Shown: positions 7,888-15,577, counted from the stretch's first letter. The stretch: DNA of 15,577 nucleotides from an uncultured Parasphingopyxis sp. (GCA_905479515.1 CAJQMX010000219.1:1-15577), one strand, 5' to 3'. Numbers and translations are program-made. The notes: a model not told the origin generated them from the sequence alone.

Positions 7888-8451
7888 CTAATCGGCCTTT
7901 TTGACATATTCCTGAGCATAGACATCAACGATGATGCGCGTGCCGGCGCTGATATGCGGCGGCACCATCACGCGGACTCCATTGTCGAGGATCGCCGGCT
8001 TGTATGACGAAGATGCCGTCTGGCCCTTCACCACCGCATCGGCTTCGACAATCTCGGCTTCGATGTGATCGGGCAACTGCACGGAAATCGGCTTTTCGTC
8101 ATACAGTTCAAGCGTCACATCCATGCCGTCCTGCAAAAAGGCCACAGCATCGCCGAGCAAGTCGGCAGGCAGCGTGATCTGCTCGTAATTTTCCTTGTCC
8201 ATGAAAGTGAGCATTTCATCGTCGGCAAACAGGAATTGATATTCGCGTGTATCAAGGCGAACCTTCTCTACCGTTTCGGCAGAACGGAAGCGCACATTGT
8301 TCTTGCGGTTATCGATGAGGTTCTTCAACTCGACCTGCATATAGGCGCCGCCTTTGCCGGGCTGCGTATGCTGAATCTTGACGGCCTTCCAAAGCCCGCC
8401 CTCATATTCGATGATATTGCCGGGACGGATGTCCACGCCGCTGATCTTCAT
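7888..8451 (-). CDS. efp: Elongation factor P
   Basis: EF-P binds between the P and E sites of stalled ribosomes and promotes peptide bond formation at polyproline stretches. The protein has 187 residues, the standard size, and the three beta-barrel domains are continuous. The tip loop PGKGGAY at 31-37 presents K33, the position of the lysine that is beta-lysylated in E. coli (K34). C-terminal [22 protein letters not shown] fits domain III. I set the start at ATG 8451 ([12 protein letters not shown]); the open frame upstream to 8577 has no similarity to EF-P. The likely order of transcription is efp, then the inositol-phosphatase frame 42 bases later, then the propeller gene. A GC-rich hairpin lies in its leader. 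Confidence 0.97.
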   Translation of the reverse strand: MKISGVDIRPGNIIEYEGGLWKAVKIQHTQPGKGGAYMQVELKNLIDNRKNNVRFRSAETVEKVRLDTREYQFLFADDEMLTFMDKENYEQITLPADLLGDAVAFLQDGMDVTLELYDEKPISVQLPDHIEAEIVEADAVVKGQTASSSYKPAILDNGVRVMVPPHISAGTRIIVDVYAQEYVKKAD

Positions 8452-8478
8452 GAATGTCTCACTTGTTTCGAAAGAGCC

Positions 8479-8505
8479 GGCGCGGCCTCTACCAGCCGCG
8501 GCGCC
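8479..8505 (-). other. GC-rich stem-loop in the efp leader
   Basis: GGCGC at 8479-8483 and GCGCC at 8501-8505 pair, with GGC (8484-8486) and GCC (8495-8497) continuing the stem after a three-base bulge; an alternative register pairs CGCGGC with GCCGCG. It lies about 27 bases before the efp ATG with no T-run. It may affect efp translation or be incidental. Confidence 0.35.
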
Positions 8506-8597
8506 ATGCCACAAGCGGAAGAGCCTCTGTCGCTTCCGTCCAATACAGCAATGCCAGCACCCAATAGGGTAGTTCACATCACGCAGAGGTAATGCAG

Positions 8598-8792
8598 ATG
8601 ATACCGAGTAAACATCATTTCCCGCTCGCTGCCGGTCTTTTTGGCCGGATTGCCCGGTTGCCGCGTCGTAGCCAGAGAACGCCTGACATTCGCCCGAGTA
8701 TCGCTGATCCGGAAGAATATCGCAAAGAGCTGCTTCGCAAGGCCGTAGCCTTTACAGTCGGCAAGCGCGAAGAAGCGGATTCACAAGTCTAG
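8598..8792 (+). CDS. Small basic protein, function unknown
   Basis: A 64-residue open frame on the plus strand between efp and thiE. I chose ATG 8598-8600 because AGAGG at 8585-8589 is eight bases upstream; an ATG at 8592 is too close to it. The N-terminal half is basic and Arg-rich with PRRSQR; the C-terminal half ([20 protein letters not shown]) looks like an amphipathic helix. No known domain is recognised. No competing minus-strand frame of any size covers the region, which supports it. Its TAG stop overlaps the thiE TAG on the other strand within one CTAG (8789-8792). Whether it is expressed is uncertain. Confidence 0.55.
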   Translation: MIPSKHHFPLAAGLFGRIARLPRRSQRTPDIRPSIADPEEYRKELLRKAVAFTVGKREEADSQV

Positions 8793-9412
8793 CCGCCCAA
8801 AAGTTCCGCAAATGTTCGGACACCCGCGGCTTCGCCATCGGGATGATTCCAGACGGCGCTGCTGACCGCGATAAAATCGGCACCGGCTTCAATCAGCGGC
8901 GCGGCATTGTCGGCGGTAATCCCGCCAATCGCGACACAGGGCAACACGAACATATTTGACCACCAGCTGAGAATTTCTGGTTCAGGACGATGTACGGTTT
9001 CCTTCGTCTGGGTTTCGTAAAAGGCACCGAACGCGACATAGTCGGCCCCCATCTCTCCCGCTTCCATCGCGAAATGGCGGCTGTCATGGCAGGTCGCGCC
9101 AATCTGCACATCCTTGCCAAGTAGTGCCCGGGCCTCCTTGATGCTGCCATCAGACCGGCCAAGATGCACGCCATCTGCGCCCAGTTGCGCGGCAAGGTCA
9201 GCGCGGTCGTTGAGAACAAAAGCACAATCCCGCTCGGCGCAGATCGGCATCAGCTGTTCCGCCATCGCGACAATGGCGGCATCGTCTGCGTCTTTCATGC
9301 GGAGCTGAAACGCGGCCACCGGCCCGGCATCAAGCGCGCGGGTCAGGCGGGCTGGAAAATCATCCCCAAGATCGGGCGGCGAGATCAGGTAGAGTTGGCA
9401 TCTGGATTTCAT
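8789..9412 (-). CDS. thiE: Thiamine phosphate synthase
   Basis: Joins hydroxymethylpyrimidine diphosphate and thiazole phosphate to make thiamine monophosphate, in the cytoplasm. The 207-residue protein is of normal length and has the TIM-barrel family motifs: QLRMK (36-40), ND of FVLNDR (N68, D69), GVHLGRSD (81-88), GATCH (105-109, with Thr107 where many members have Ser), ETQTK (133-137, T134, T136, K137) and AIGGIT (161-166). These match the diphosphate and thiazole phosphate contacts of the B. subtilis enzyme. The start ATG 9412 has AGGGGAG just upstream. I saw no TPP riboswitch in the 88 bases upstream. No other thiamine gene is in the window. It probably forms its own transcription unit. 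Confidence 0.93.
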   Translation of the reverse strand: MKSRCQLYLISPPDLGDDFPARLTRALDAGPVAAFQLRMKDADDAAIVAMAEQLMPICAERDCAFVLNDRADLAAQLGADGVHLGRSDGSIKEARALLGKDVQIGATCHDSRHFAMEAGEMGADYVAFGAFYETQTKETVHRPEPEILSWWSNMFVLPCVAIGGITADNAAPLIEAGADFIAVSSAVWNHPDGEAAGVRTFAELLGG

Positions 9413-9500
9413 GCGTCTCCCCTAGCCCCTCTTTGGGGCAAAACGGAAGTGGCTTGTGGCGTTCATTGCGCATGCAGGCGCACTGCGACAATATCGCGGG

Positions 9501-9887
9501 ATGAAACTGACGTTTTTCGTTGCGTTTTTGGCCTTGCTCGCAGGCTGCGCCACCATAGCGCAAACCCCGCCCCGTCAGGACGGCATCGCCCGGCTTGGCG
9601 AATCGACCTATGTCGATGGTCCGCTCGTCTCGCCAATGCGCGTCATCGAAGACAGCCGGTGCCCGATAAATGCCCGGTGCGTCTGGGCAGGCCGCGTTAT
9701 CCTGCGCGTTCAGGTCTCCGGCGGAAACTGGCTGCGCACCATGGACCTGACCCTCGGAGAACCCCAGCAGGTGGCCGACGGGGCGCTCACCTTGGTCTCT
9801 GTGGCTCCGGATCAGGTCGCCGGTGCGGATCAGCAAATCGAACCCGAAGAGTATCGCTTCAGCTTTGCATTCGACGGCAGTTTGTAA
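9501..9887 (+). CDS. Small predicted lipoprotein, function unknown
   Basis: A 128-residue protein with a lipoprotein signal: hydrophobic MKLTFFVAFLALLAGC with lipobox LAGC and the lipidated cysteine at residue 16. The mature part has two cysteines in DSRCPINARCVWAG (C54, C60), a motif I have seen in uncharacterised proteobacterial lipoproteins, and a beta-rich remainder. I start it at ATG 9501 so that the signal sequence is at the N-terminus; the open frame upstream to 9456 lacks sense. The Shine-Dalgarno is poor. It is divergent from thiE and convergent with the aldolase gene, whose stop lies three bases away. The function is unknown; the location is probably the inner leaflet of the outer membrane. 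Confidence 0.85.
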   Translation: MKLTFFVAFLALLAGCATIAQTPPRQDGIARLGESTYVDGPLVSPMRVIEDSRCPINARCVWAGRVILRVQVSGGNWLRTMDLTLGEPQQVADGALTLVSVAPDQVAGADQQIEPEEYRFSFAFDGSL

Positions 9888-9909
9888 GGATCAGACCTTA
9901 ACCGTCGAA
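9870..9909. terminator. Nested inverted repeat at the lipoprotein/aldolase convergence, possible terminator
   Basis: TTCGACGG (9870-9877) and CCGTCGAA (9902-9909) are a perfect eight-base inverted repeat; inside it TAAGG (9885-9889) and CCTTA (9896-9900) form a second stem with a six-base loop. The structure contains both stop codons of the convergent genes. Neither strand has a T-run after the stem, so it is at best an atypical bidirectional terminator or an RNA 3'-end stabiliser. Confidence 0.4.
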
Positions 9910-10784
9910 GCCTGATGGATCTGGTCGATGGCAGAGCTCAGTGACGCGTCGAATTCACTATCGCTCATATCCTGCCGCAGATCCTGGAGCAGCGCACGGG
10001 AGAAGCTGGCAATCATGCCGTGATTCTTCGCCAGCTCAGCGCAGGCGTCATCGCGCGAATAACCGCCAGAAAGGGCGACGAGCCGGGCGACGCGCGGATG
10101 CGCAACGACATCGTCATACAGGCCGGCTTTTACAGGGATCGAAAGCTTCAGCATGACCTGCCGGTCTTCGGGCAGTGCATCAAGCGCCTTGATGAGTTCA
10201 TCGTGCAGGATCGCATCGGATTCGGCGCGCTCCGGGCTGGTCAACGCCACCTCCGGTTCAACGATCGGCATCAGGCCATGATCGATGATCTGGTTCGCAA
10301 CCTTGAACTGCTGCGTCACATTGGCGGCAATGCCGGTCGGCGAGGCTTTGTTGATCACCGAACGCATCTTGGTGCCGAAAATGCCCTTGGCAACAGCGCG
10401 TTCGAGCAGCGCATCAAGATCAGGCATCGGTTTCATCATCTGGACGCCATCAGCTTCATCTTCGAGGCCCTTGTCCACCTTGAGGAACGGCACGACGCCG
10501 CGTTCCCAAAGCTTTTCGGGAACCGGCTTTCCATCGGCCTCACCGTCCATCGTCTTTTCAAACAGGATCGCCCCGATAACCTTGCCGCTGCCAAAGGACG
10601 GCGCGGTGATGACCCGCTGGCGCATCTGATGGATAAGCGCGAACATCTCGTCTTCATTGGAATAGGCATCTTCGCCGATGCCGAACCCCTTCAATGCTTT
10701 CGGCGTTGACCCGCCACTCTGGTCCAGCGCGGCGATAAAGCCTTGGCCTTCGGTGATCGTCTGCATCATTTTCGGGTCTGACAT
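9891..10784 (-). CDS. fda: Fructose-bisphosphate aldolase class I
   Basis: Cleaves or forms fructose 1,6-bisphosphate from dihydroxyacetone phosphate and glyceraldehyde 3-phosphate through a lysine Schiff base, without metal. The 297-residue protein resembles the Staphylococcus aureus class I aldolase across its full length as I recall that sequence: FIAALDQSGGSTPKALK (16-32, D21), GAILFEKTMD (71-80), GTKMRS (137-142), IVEPEV (174-179, E176), VMLKLSIP (210-217, Schiff-base K213) and LSGGYSR (238-244). It is not the E. coli FbaB type nor the zinc class II. The start is ATG 10784; an upstream extension to 10901 is not conserved in kind. It stands alone on the minus strand, separated from tkt-gap-pgk by a plus-strand gene. 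Confidence 0.95.
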   Translation of the reverse strand: MSDPKMMQTITEGQGFIAALDQSGGSTPKALKGFGIGEDAYSNEDEMFALIHQMRQRVITAPSFGSGKVIGAILFEKTMDGEADGKPVPEKLWERGVVPFLKVDKGLEDEADGVQMMKPMPDLDALLERAVAKGIFGTKMRSVINKASPTGIAANVTQQFKVANQIIDHGLMPIVEPEVALTSPERAESDAILHDELIKALDALPEDRQVMLKLSIPVKAGLYDDVVAHPRVARLVALSGGYSRDDACAELAKNHGMIASFSRALLQDLRQDMSDSEFDASLSSAIDQIHQASTVKV

Positions 10785-10913
10785 TGAATTGGGGTGTCCT
10801 CTTGTTTCGCGCGAATCTCGCGGATCTGATAGTAAAGCGCGCGGCCTTGGGCAACGGTGCGCCTGTAACCATCGTGCATAGCATTGCGAACCGGGGATCA
10901 AGGAGAGGATTTT

Positions 10914-11669
10914 ATGCTAAACGACACACAAGAACAGCTTTGCAGCGACAACGAGACCGATTTCAGCGATCTCAAGGCGCTCATTCTCAATTGCACGCTC
11001 AAAAAATCCCCTGAACCCTCCCACACGGATTCGCTGCTTGAGATGGTAGAAACGATTTTCACGAAGAACGGCGTTCAGTGCGAAAATATCCGGCCCGCCG
11101 ATTACGATATCGCCTTTGGCGTCTATCCCGACATGACCGAGCATGGCTGGGACATAGACCAATGGCCCGAAATCTGGCCGAAAGTCGCCGCTGCTGATAT
11201 ATTAATCATTGGCACACCGATCTGGCTCGGTGAGAAGTCATCCGTCGCGACACAGGTGATCGAACGGCTCTATGCGCATTCGGGCGAGACGAACGACAAA
11301 GGCCAGTATTTCTTTTACGGGAAGGTCGGCGGTGCGATCATTACCGGCAATGAGGACGGCATCAAACATTGTGCGATGAGCATTCTCTACGCGCTCCAGC
11401 ATATTGGATATACGATCCCGCCCCAGGCCGATGCCGGCTGGATCGGAGAAGCTGGCCCGGGGGCTTCTTATGGCGATGAGCAGGAAGACGGCACGCGCGC
11501 AGGATTCGACAATGATTTCACCCGCCGCAACACGACGTTCGCGACCTGGAACCTGATGCATTACGCACGGATGCTAAAGGATGCGGGCGGCGTTCCTGCC
11601 CATGGCAATCAGCGCACGGCCTGGGATGCCGGCTGCCGCTTCGACGCGCCCAATCCGGAGCATCGCTAG
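10914..11669 (+). CDS. Flavodoxin / NADPH-dependent FMN reductase family protein
   Basis: A 251-residue cytoplasmic flavoprotein. The fold pattern is clear: first strand and phosphate loop ALILNCTLKKSPEPSHTDSL (22-41), a second flavin loop IIGTPIWLGEKSS (98-110) and a third around GAIITGNEDG (140-149). It is longer than simple flavodoxins, with a C-terminal extension from about 175. The start ATG 10914 has AGGAG eight bases upstream; a TTG at 10884 is a poorer choice. It is divergent from the aldolase gene with a 129-base gap that must hold both promoters, although I could not assign convincing boxes. Likely activity is NAD(P)H-dependent reduction of FMN, quinones or a similar acceptor; the true substrate is unknown. 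Confidence 0.88.
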   Translation: MLNDTQEQLCSDNETDFSDLKALILNCTLKKSPEPSHTDSLLEMVETIFTKNGVQCENIRPADYDIAFGVYPDMTEHGWDIDQWPEIWPKVAAADILIIGTPIWLGEKSSVATQVIERLYAHSGETNDKGQYFFYGKVGGAIITGNEDGIKHCAMSILYALQHIGYTIPPQADAGWIGEAGPGASYGDEQEDGTRAGFDNDFTRRNTTFATWNLMHYARMLKDAGGVPAHGNQRTAWDAGCRFDAPNPEHR

Positions 11670-11693
11670 CGTAGGGATCAGCTCCGGATTTTT
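11652..11693 (+). terminator. Candidate intrinsic terminator of the flavodoxin-family gene
   Basis: AATCCGGAGC (11652-11661) and GCTCCGGATT (11681-11690) form a perfect ten-base stem with a 19-base loop that holds the stop codon; the stem runs into TTT (11691-11693), giving five consecutive T at its end. It has a T-run only on the plus strand. The last codons of the convergent thioesterase gene lie within the 3' arm. Confidence 0.5.
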
Positions 11694-12130
11694 CGGATTA
11701 TCCCGTTGAAGCGAAGCGCAGGTTTGCCATCGGCGGTAACGATGCCTTGGGCAAAGATCGTCTTGCCGCCTGCCCTTACGACCTCGCCGCGAGCCTCAAC
11801 CATCTGCCCGACCTGTACCGGATCGAGAAAATCCCCGGTCAGGTTGAGCGTGACCCCGCGCGCGCCTTCCATGGCTTCGCGTGCGATCGTGAAGAGCGCC
11901 CCGTCGGCAAAGGTCATCAGGCACCCGCCATGCATGAACCCCGCGCCGTTCATATGGCGCTGCTCGGCACGAAACGCGCTGACAGTGCTGCCATCCGCTT
12001 CGACTTTTTCATAAAATGGCCCGGCATTCTGCTCGAACGCATCGCTATCCCATACAGACCAGCCGGCCCATTCGCCCTCGGTCACGAGAACCAGCCCACC
12101 TGTCGACCCTACGGCTTCGTTTTCGCTCAT
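11678..12130 (-). CDS. Hotdog-fold thioesterase (PaaI-like)
   Basis: A 150-residue protein with the single hotdog domain. [21 protein letters not shown] at 58-78 contains the HGG motif (67-69) and the acidic residue (D76) typical of PaaI/YbgC-like acyl-CoA thioesterases, followed by the strands [16 protein letters not shown] and RFNGIIRKI. The specific acyl-CoA cannot be told. The start is ATG 12130, overlapping the pgk stop as ATGA; there is no Shine-Dalgarno, so translation is probably coupled to pgk. A longer frame to 12175 lies within pgk. Its place at the end of tkt-gap-pgk may be simple co-transcription without a metabolic link. Confidence 0.9.
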   Translation of the reverse strand: MSENEAVGSTGGLVLVTEGEWAGWSVWDSDAFEQNAGPFYEKVEADGSTVSAFRAEQRHMNGAGFMHGGCLMTFADGALFTIAREAMEGARGVTLNLTGDFLDPVQVGQMVEARGEVVRAGGKTIFAQGIVTADGKPALRFNGIIRKIRS

Positions 12131-13311
12131 GCTTTGAGAGCTTCGACGCCTGGCAATGCCTTGCCTTCCATCCATTCAAGGAAAGCGCCGCCAGCGGTTG
12201 AAACAAAGGTGAAATCGTCCGCCACACCCGCATGATTGAGGGCGGCGACAGTGTCCCCGCCCCCGGCAACCGATACCAGCGAGCCTTCACGGGTCAGCGC
12301 AGCGGCGGTCTGGGCCAAAGCTACTGTAGCGGCATCGAAGGGCGGAATTTCAAACGCACCGAGCGGGCCGTTCCAGACCAATGTCTTGCAGGTCTTGAGC
12401 ACATCGGCCAGCGCCTCGACAGCAGCCGGGCCGATATCGAGGATCATCTCATCGGCTGCCACTTCATGGACATTGACCGTCCGCGTGGGCGGATTGGCGG
12501 CGAATTCCTTCGCAACAACCACGTCATAGGGCAGATGGACTGTGCAATCGGCAGCATCCGCCGCCTCGAGAATGGCGATGGCCGTGTCGGTCAGATCATG
12601 TTCGCACAGGGATTTGCCAACATCCACGCCGCGCGCGGCGAGGAATGTGTTCGCCATTCCGCCGCCGATGATCAGATGGTCGACCTTAGTCACCAGATGC
12701 TCAAGCACATCGAGTTTGGTCGAGACCTTGGCCCCGCCGACAACGGCCGCGACCGGATGGTCCGGATTGCCGAGCGCGGCTTCCAGTGCCGTGAGTTCGG
12801 CCTGCATTGCCCGGCCTGCATAAGCGGGCAGAAAGTGCGTCAGGCCTTCGGTCGACATATGGGCGCGGTGTGAGACGGAGAAAGCATCATTGACGTAGAA
12901 ATCGCCGAATGTGGCGATCATCTCGGCCATTTGCGGGTCATTCTTCTCTTCTCCGGCCGCAAACCGCGTATTTTCGATAACGACGATGGCACCATTCTGC
13001 AGATCGGCAATTGCCTCCCCGCTCGGGCGTTCCATGAAGATCACGTTTCGGCCAAGAACGTCCGACAGTGCCGGAACAACCTGTTTCAGAGAGAATTCAG
13101 GCCGAACCTCACCCTTGGGACGGCCAAAATGCGCGAGCAGCAACACTTTGGCCCCCGCATCGGACAATTCGGTGATCGTCGGGACGTGGGCACGCAGCCG
13201 GGTATCGTCGGTCACCGCGCCATCCGCCATCGGCACATTAAGATCAACGCGCACCAGCGCGCGCCGACCCGTAACATCGGAAAGATCGTCGAGCGTCCGA
13301 AATGACGTCAT
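12127..13311 (-). CDS. pgk: Phosphoglycerate kinase
   Basis: Interconverts 1,3-bisphosphoglycerate plus ADP and 3-phosphoglycerate plus ATP. The 394-residue length is normal. The substrate-side motifs are RVDLNVP (21-27), HFGRPKG (61-67) and [11 protein letters not shown] (141-151); the nucleotide side has GGAKVSTK (192-199), GGGMANTF (216-223), NGPLGAFE (314-321), GGGDT (350-354) and STAGGAFLE (371-379). The start ATG 13311 has AAGGGGA eight bases upstream (13320-13326). It lies 34 bases after gap. The start codon lies at the centre of a perfect 16-base palindrome that may hide it in a hairpin loop. Confidence 0.98.
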   Translation of the reverse strand: MTSFRTLDDLSDVTGRRALVRVDLNVPMADGAVTDDTRLRAHVPTITELSDAGAKVLLLAHFGRPKGEVRPEFSLKQVVPALSDVLGRNVIFMERPSGEAIADLQNGAIVVIENTRFAAGEEKNDPQMAEMIATFGDFYVNDAFSVSHRAHMSTEGLTHFLPAYAGRAMQAELTALEAALGNPDHPVAAVVGGAKVSTKLDVLEHLVTKVDHLIIGGGMANTFLAARGVDVGKSLCEHDLTDTAIAILEAADAADCTVHLPYDVVVAKEFAANPPTRTVNVHEVAADEMILDIGPAAVEALADVLKTCKTLVWNGPLGAFEIPPFDAATVALAQTAAALTREGSLVSVAGGGDTVAALNHAGVADDFTFVSTAGGAFLEWMEGKALPGVEALKA

Positions 13312-13318
13312 GACGTCA
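13303..13318. promoter_or_regulatory. Perfect palindrome over the pgk start codon
   Basis: TGACGTCATGACGTCA is a perfect 16-base palindrome built of two tandem TGACGTCA boxes. In the transcript UGACGU and ACGUCA can pair with a CAUG loop that contains the AUG. It could be an operator or a translational hairpin, or chance; the right half encodes Thr-Ser of pgk. Confidence 0.45.
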
Positions 13319-13345
13319 GTCCCCTTATTGGCTGAAATCGAGGGT

Positions 13346-14353
13346 TTACAGCAAGCCTGCCATAACGCCGGCGGTATCGATCATGCGGTTCGAGAAACCC
13401 CATTCATTGTCATACCAGCTGACCACGCGGGCGAGCTTGCCTTCCATGACCGTCGTTTCGAGACTGTCGACGGTCGAACTGGCAGGATAATGGTTGAAGT
13501 CCGAGGAAACCAGCGGCTGATCCGTATAATAGAGAACACCCTTCATCGCGCCGTCCGCAGCCGCCTTCAGCGCCGCGTTCAATTCTTCGACAGATGTGTC
13601 GCGGCTCGGCGTAAAGACGAGGTCGATCAGCGAAACATTTGGTGTCGGCACGCGGACCGAGCTGCCATCGAGCTTTCCGTTAAGCTCAGGAAGCACAAGG
13701 CCCACGGCGCGGGCTGCACCGGTTGTCGTCGGGATCATGTTCCGCGCCCCGCCGCGCGCCCGGCGCATGTCGGAATGCATCTGATCCAGCATGCGCTGGT
13801 CATTGGTGTAGCTGTGGATCGTGGTCATGAAGCCGCGTTCGATACCCACCGTATCGTTGAGAACCTTGGCAACCGGGGCCAGGCAGTTGGTGGTGCAGCT
13901 GGCATTGGAAACGATGACGTCTTCGGCGGTCAGGCTGTCATGATTCACGCCGTAAACGACCGTCTTCGTGACATTTTTCGCAGGAGCGGAGATCAGAACA
14001 CGCTTCGCACCGGCCGTCAGATGCGGCTCGGCAGCTTCGTGTGACTGGAAAAAGCCCGTGCATTCCAGAACGAGATCGACGCCCATCGCGGCGTGCGGCA
14101 GATTGCCGGGATCGCGCTCTGACGTAACGGCGACGGTTTGGCCGTTGATCGTGATGCTGTCTTCGCTCGCGGATACTTCACCGGGGAAACGGCCATGGGT
14201 CGAATCATACTGGAAAAGCAGCGCATTGGCCTTTGCATCAGCCAGATCGTTGATCGCCACGAGTTCAAGATCATGATCGGTGCGCTCAAAGATCGCGCGC
14301 GCCACAAGGCGTCCAATGCGTCCGAACCCGTTAATTGCAACTTTGACTGCCAT
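13346..14353 (-). CDS. gap: Glyceraldehyde-3-phosphate dehydrogenase, type I
   Basis: Oxidises glyceraldehyde 3-phosphate with phosphate and NAD(P) to 1,3-bisphosphoglycerate. The 335-residue protein starts with the Rossmann motif INGFGRIGR (7-15). D36 in AINDLADA suggests preference for NAD over NADP. The active site is [12 protein letters not shown] (149-160) with C153, and H180 in [10 protein letters not shown]. The phosphate-binding segments TGAARAVG (211-218) and [11 protein letters not shown] (313-323) are intact. The start ATG 14353 has AAGGGAG nine bases upstream. The gene lies 14 bases after tkt and 34 before pgk, one operon by spacing. The role can be glycolytic or gluconeogenic. 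Confidence 0.98.
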   Translation of the reverse strand: MAVKVAINGFGRIGRLVARAIFERTDHDLELVAINDLADAKANALLFQYDSTHGRFPGEVSASEDSITINGQTVAVTSERDPGNLPHAAMGVDLVLECTGFFQSHEAAEPHLTAGAKRVLISAPAKNVTKTVVYGVNHDSLTAEDVIVSNASCTTNCLAPVAKVLNDTVGIERGFMTTIHSYTNDQRMLDQMHSDMRRARGGARNMIPTTTGAARAVGLVLPELNGKLDGSSVRVPTPNVSLIDLVFTPSRDTSVEELNAALKAAADGAMKGVLYYTDQPLVSSDFNHYPASSTVDSLETTVMEGKLARVVSWYDNEWGFSNRMIDTAGVMAGLL

Positions 14354-14367
14354 GGAAAATGTCTCCC

Positions 14368-15577
14368 TTAATTCTTGAGTGCCGACAGGATTTGCGGCGT
14401 GATCGCTGCTTCTGTCAGCCCGAAATACTCAAACAGTTTATCCGCCGGGGCCGAACCGCCAAAGCGATCGATCCCGAAATTCAATCCATCGGTGCCGGTA
14501 TAGCGTTCCCAGCCAAATGTCGCCCCCGCCTCGATAGAAACGCGCAGGACATTTTCTTTGCCACCGAGAATATCGGCTTTGTAGGCCGCGTCCTGGGCTT
14601 CAAACCGCTCCCAGCACGGCATGGAAACAACATCGGCGCCAATGCCCTTGGCTTCAAGAGCCTCGGCGATATTCGCCGCGAGATGCACTTCCGATCCTGT
14701 CGCGAGAAGCACGACTTTGCGGTCATTCTCCGCGCTGCGCAGGCGATAGGCCCCCTTGGCACAAAGATTCTCGCTCACCTCGCTGCGCATTGGCGGCAAT
14801 CCCTGACGCGTGAGCGCGTGCAGCGATGGGCCATCCTTGCGTTTCAGCGACAAAGCCCAGCATTCCGCCGTTTCAATGGCATCGCAGGGCCGATAGACGT
14901 CCAGCCCCGGCATCGCCCGCAGGCTGGCCAGGTGCTCGATCGGCTGATGGGTTGGCCCATCTTCGCCAAGCCCTATCGAATCATGCGTCATCACATAGAT
15001 GGCGCGGACCTGCTGAAGCGCGGAAAGCCGGATTGCCGGGCGGCAATAATCGGAGAAGATCATGAATGTCCCGCCATAGGGAATCACGCCGCCATGCAGC
15101 CCCATGCCATTCATCGCAGCGGCCATGCCGAATTCACGAATGCCGTAATAGATATAACGGCCACCATAATTGTCTTTGGTCAGCGGCTCGGTCGTATCGG
15201 TCTTGGTGTTGTTCGACCCGGTAAGATCTGCCGACCCGCCGATAGTATCCGGCAAAGCCCGGTTAATCGCCGTCAGCGCCATTTCAGAGGCTTTGCGCGT
15301 TGCCACTTTCGGCGGCTCCGCGGCCAGCGTTTCAAGATAGGCCTGCATCGCATTGCCTTCCGGCAGATCGCCGGCCATCCGCCGCTCAAGCTCAGCCTTT
15401 TCGGGATGGTCCGCGAGACGCGCTGACCAGTCGCTATGCGCCTGAGCAGACCGCTTGCCCGCTTCCTGCCATACTTCGCCAATTTCCGGCGGGATCACAA
15501 AAGGTGCGGCATCCCAGCCCAGTTCCTTGCGCGCGGAGGCAATCTCATCATCGCCAAGGGGCGCGCCATGCGTCGCA
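14368..15577 (-). CDS. tkt: Transketolase (C-terminal part, 5' end outside window)
   Basis: Thiamine-diphosphate enzyme that moves two-carbon units between ketoses and aldoses in the pentose phosphate pathway. The frame is open to the right edge, giving the last 402 residues of a protein usually about 650 long; the N-terminal diphosphate-binding domain is mostly missing. Visible are THGAPLGDDE at the edge, the pyrimidine-domain REFGMA with the cofactor-activating Glu (about 15120-15137), the signature GEDGPTHQPIEHLA (14926-14967), and the C-terminal FGGSAPADKLFEYFGLT. All are in one uninterrupted frame. It ends 14 bases before gap and is the first visible gene of tkt-gap-pgk-thioesterase. The true start is not visible. 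Confidence 0.97.
   Translation of the reverse strand, partial: ATHGAPLGDDEIASARKELGWDAAPFVIPPEIGEVWQEAGKRSAQAHSDWSARLADHPEKAELERRMAGDLPEGNAMQAYLETLAAEPPKVATRKASEMALTAINRALPDTIGGSADLTGSNNTKTDTTEPLTKDNYGGRYIYYGIREFGMAAAMNGMGLHGGVIPYGGTFMIFSDYCRPAIRLSALQQVRAIYVMTHDSIGLGEDGPTHQPIEHLASLRAMPGLDVYRPCDAIETAECWALSLKRKDGPSLHALTRQGLPPMRSEVSENLCAKGAYRLRSAENDRKVVLLATGSEVHLAANIAEALEAKGIGADVVSMPCWERFEAQDAAYKADILGGKENVLRVSIEAGATFGWERYTGTDGLNFGIDRFGGSAPADKLFEYFGLTEAAITPQILSALKN

Noticed and set aside
8452..8577. Possible N-terminal extension of EF-P
   Set aside because: EF-P from ATG 8451 has the standard length and start; the extension is Arg/Cys-rich with no similarity and contains the leader hairpin.
9425..9439. 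GCCCC-TCTTT-GGGGC hairpin as a terminator
   Set aside because: It is followed by AAAA on the plus strand and not by a T-run in either useful direction; it lies in a divergent promoter region where no terminator is expected.
9413..9500. TPP riboswitch upstream of thiE
   Set aside because: The region lacks the CTGAGA-type and other conserved thi-box elements and is only 88 bases long; only a short GCCCC/GGGGC hairpin (9425-9439) near the ribosome site is present.
12911..14044. Plus-strand open frame of about 377 codons across pgk and gap
   Set aside because: It is antisense to two intact, well-conserved glycolytic genes and has no recognisable protein features.
14359..15426. Plus-strand open frame of about 355 codons
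   Set aside because: Shadow of the transketolase gene; no ribosome site or domain seen.
1..15577. Mobile element, prophage, CRISPR or defence system
   Set aside because: No transposase, integrase, direct-repeat array, tRNA-site duplication or defence-domain protein was found; the window is core metabolism and respiration.

Overview
The window reads as chromosomal DNA of an alphaproteobacterium, most likely order Sphingomonadales. This is an inference from the protein types, the moderately GC-rich composition and the gene order (tkt-gap-pgk, a class I aldolase, thiE, efp and an inositol monophosphatase gene leading into nuoA-G). Nearly everything is housekeeping DNA on the minus strand. Three short plus-strand genes sit between the blocks. 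I see no mobile element, CRISPR array, tRNA or rRNA, and no stretch over 300 bases lacks a gene.

Right part (15577 down to about 9890) is central carbon metabolism: the C-terminal 402 codons of transketolase, NAD-type glyceraldehyde-3-phosphate dehydrogenase, phosphoglycerate kinase and a hotdog-fold thioesterase. These are closely spaced or overlapping and look like one operon. A plus-strand flavodoxin/NADPH-FMN-reductase-like gene follows, then a monocistronic class I fructose-bisphosphate aldolase. Together the sugar enzymes cover lower glycolysis/gluconeogenesis and the non-oxidative pentose phosphate route.

Middle part (about 9890 down to 5747) holds a plus-strand small lipoprotein, thiamine phosphate synthase, a plus-strand 64-residue basic protein whose stop codon overlaps that of thiE in one CTAG, elongation factor P, an inositol monophosphatase gene broken by one in-frame amber codon, and a GTG-started exported propeller-like protein overlapping the end of that broken gene.

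Left part (5676 down to 1) is the start of the complex I operon: nuoA, B, C, D, E, F and the first 15 codons of nuoG. Most junctions overlap or nearly overlap (TAGTG, ATGA). Two small membrane proteins that are not standard Nuo subunits are inserted, one between nuoE and nuoF and one between nuoF and nuoG. Each has a good Shine-Dalgarno and an end that overlaps the next nuo start. The only sizeable non-coding gap in the operon, between nuoE and the first insert, carries a dense inverted repeat.

There is no obviously exotic system here. The points most worth following are the amber codon in an otherwise intact suhB-like gene, the two membrane proteins embedded in the nuo operon, the repeat between nuoE and the small gene, and a perfect 16-base palindrome placed exactly over the pgk start codon.
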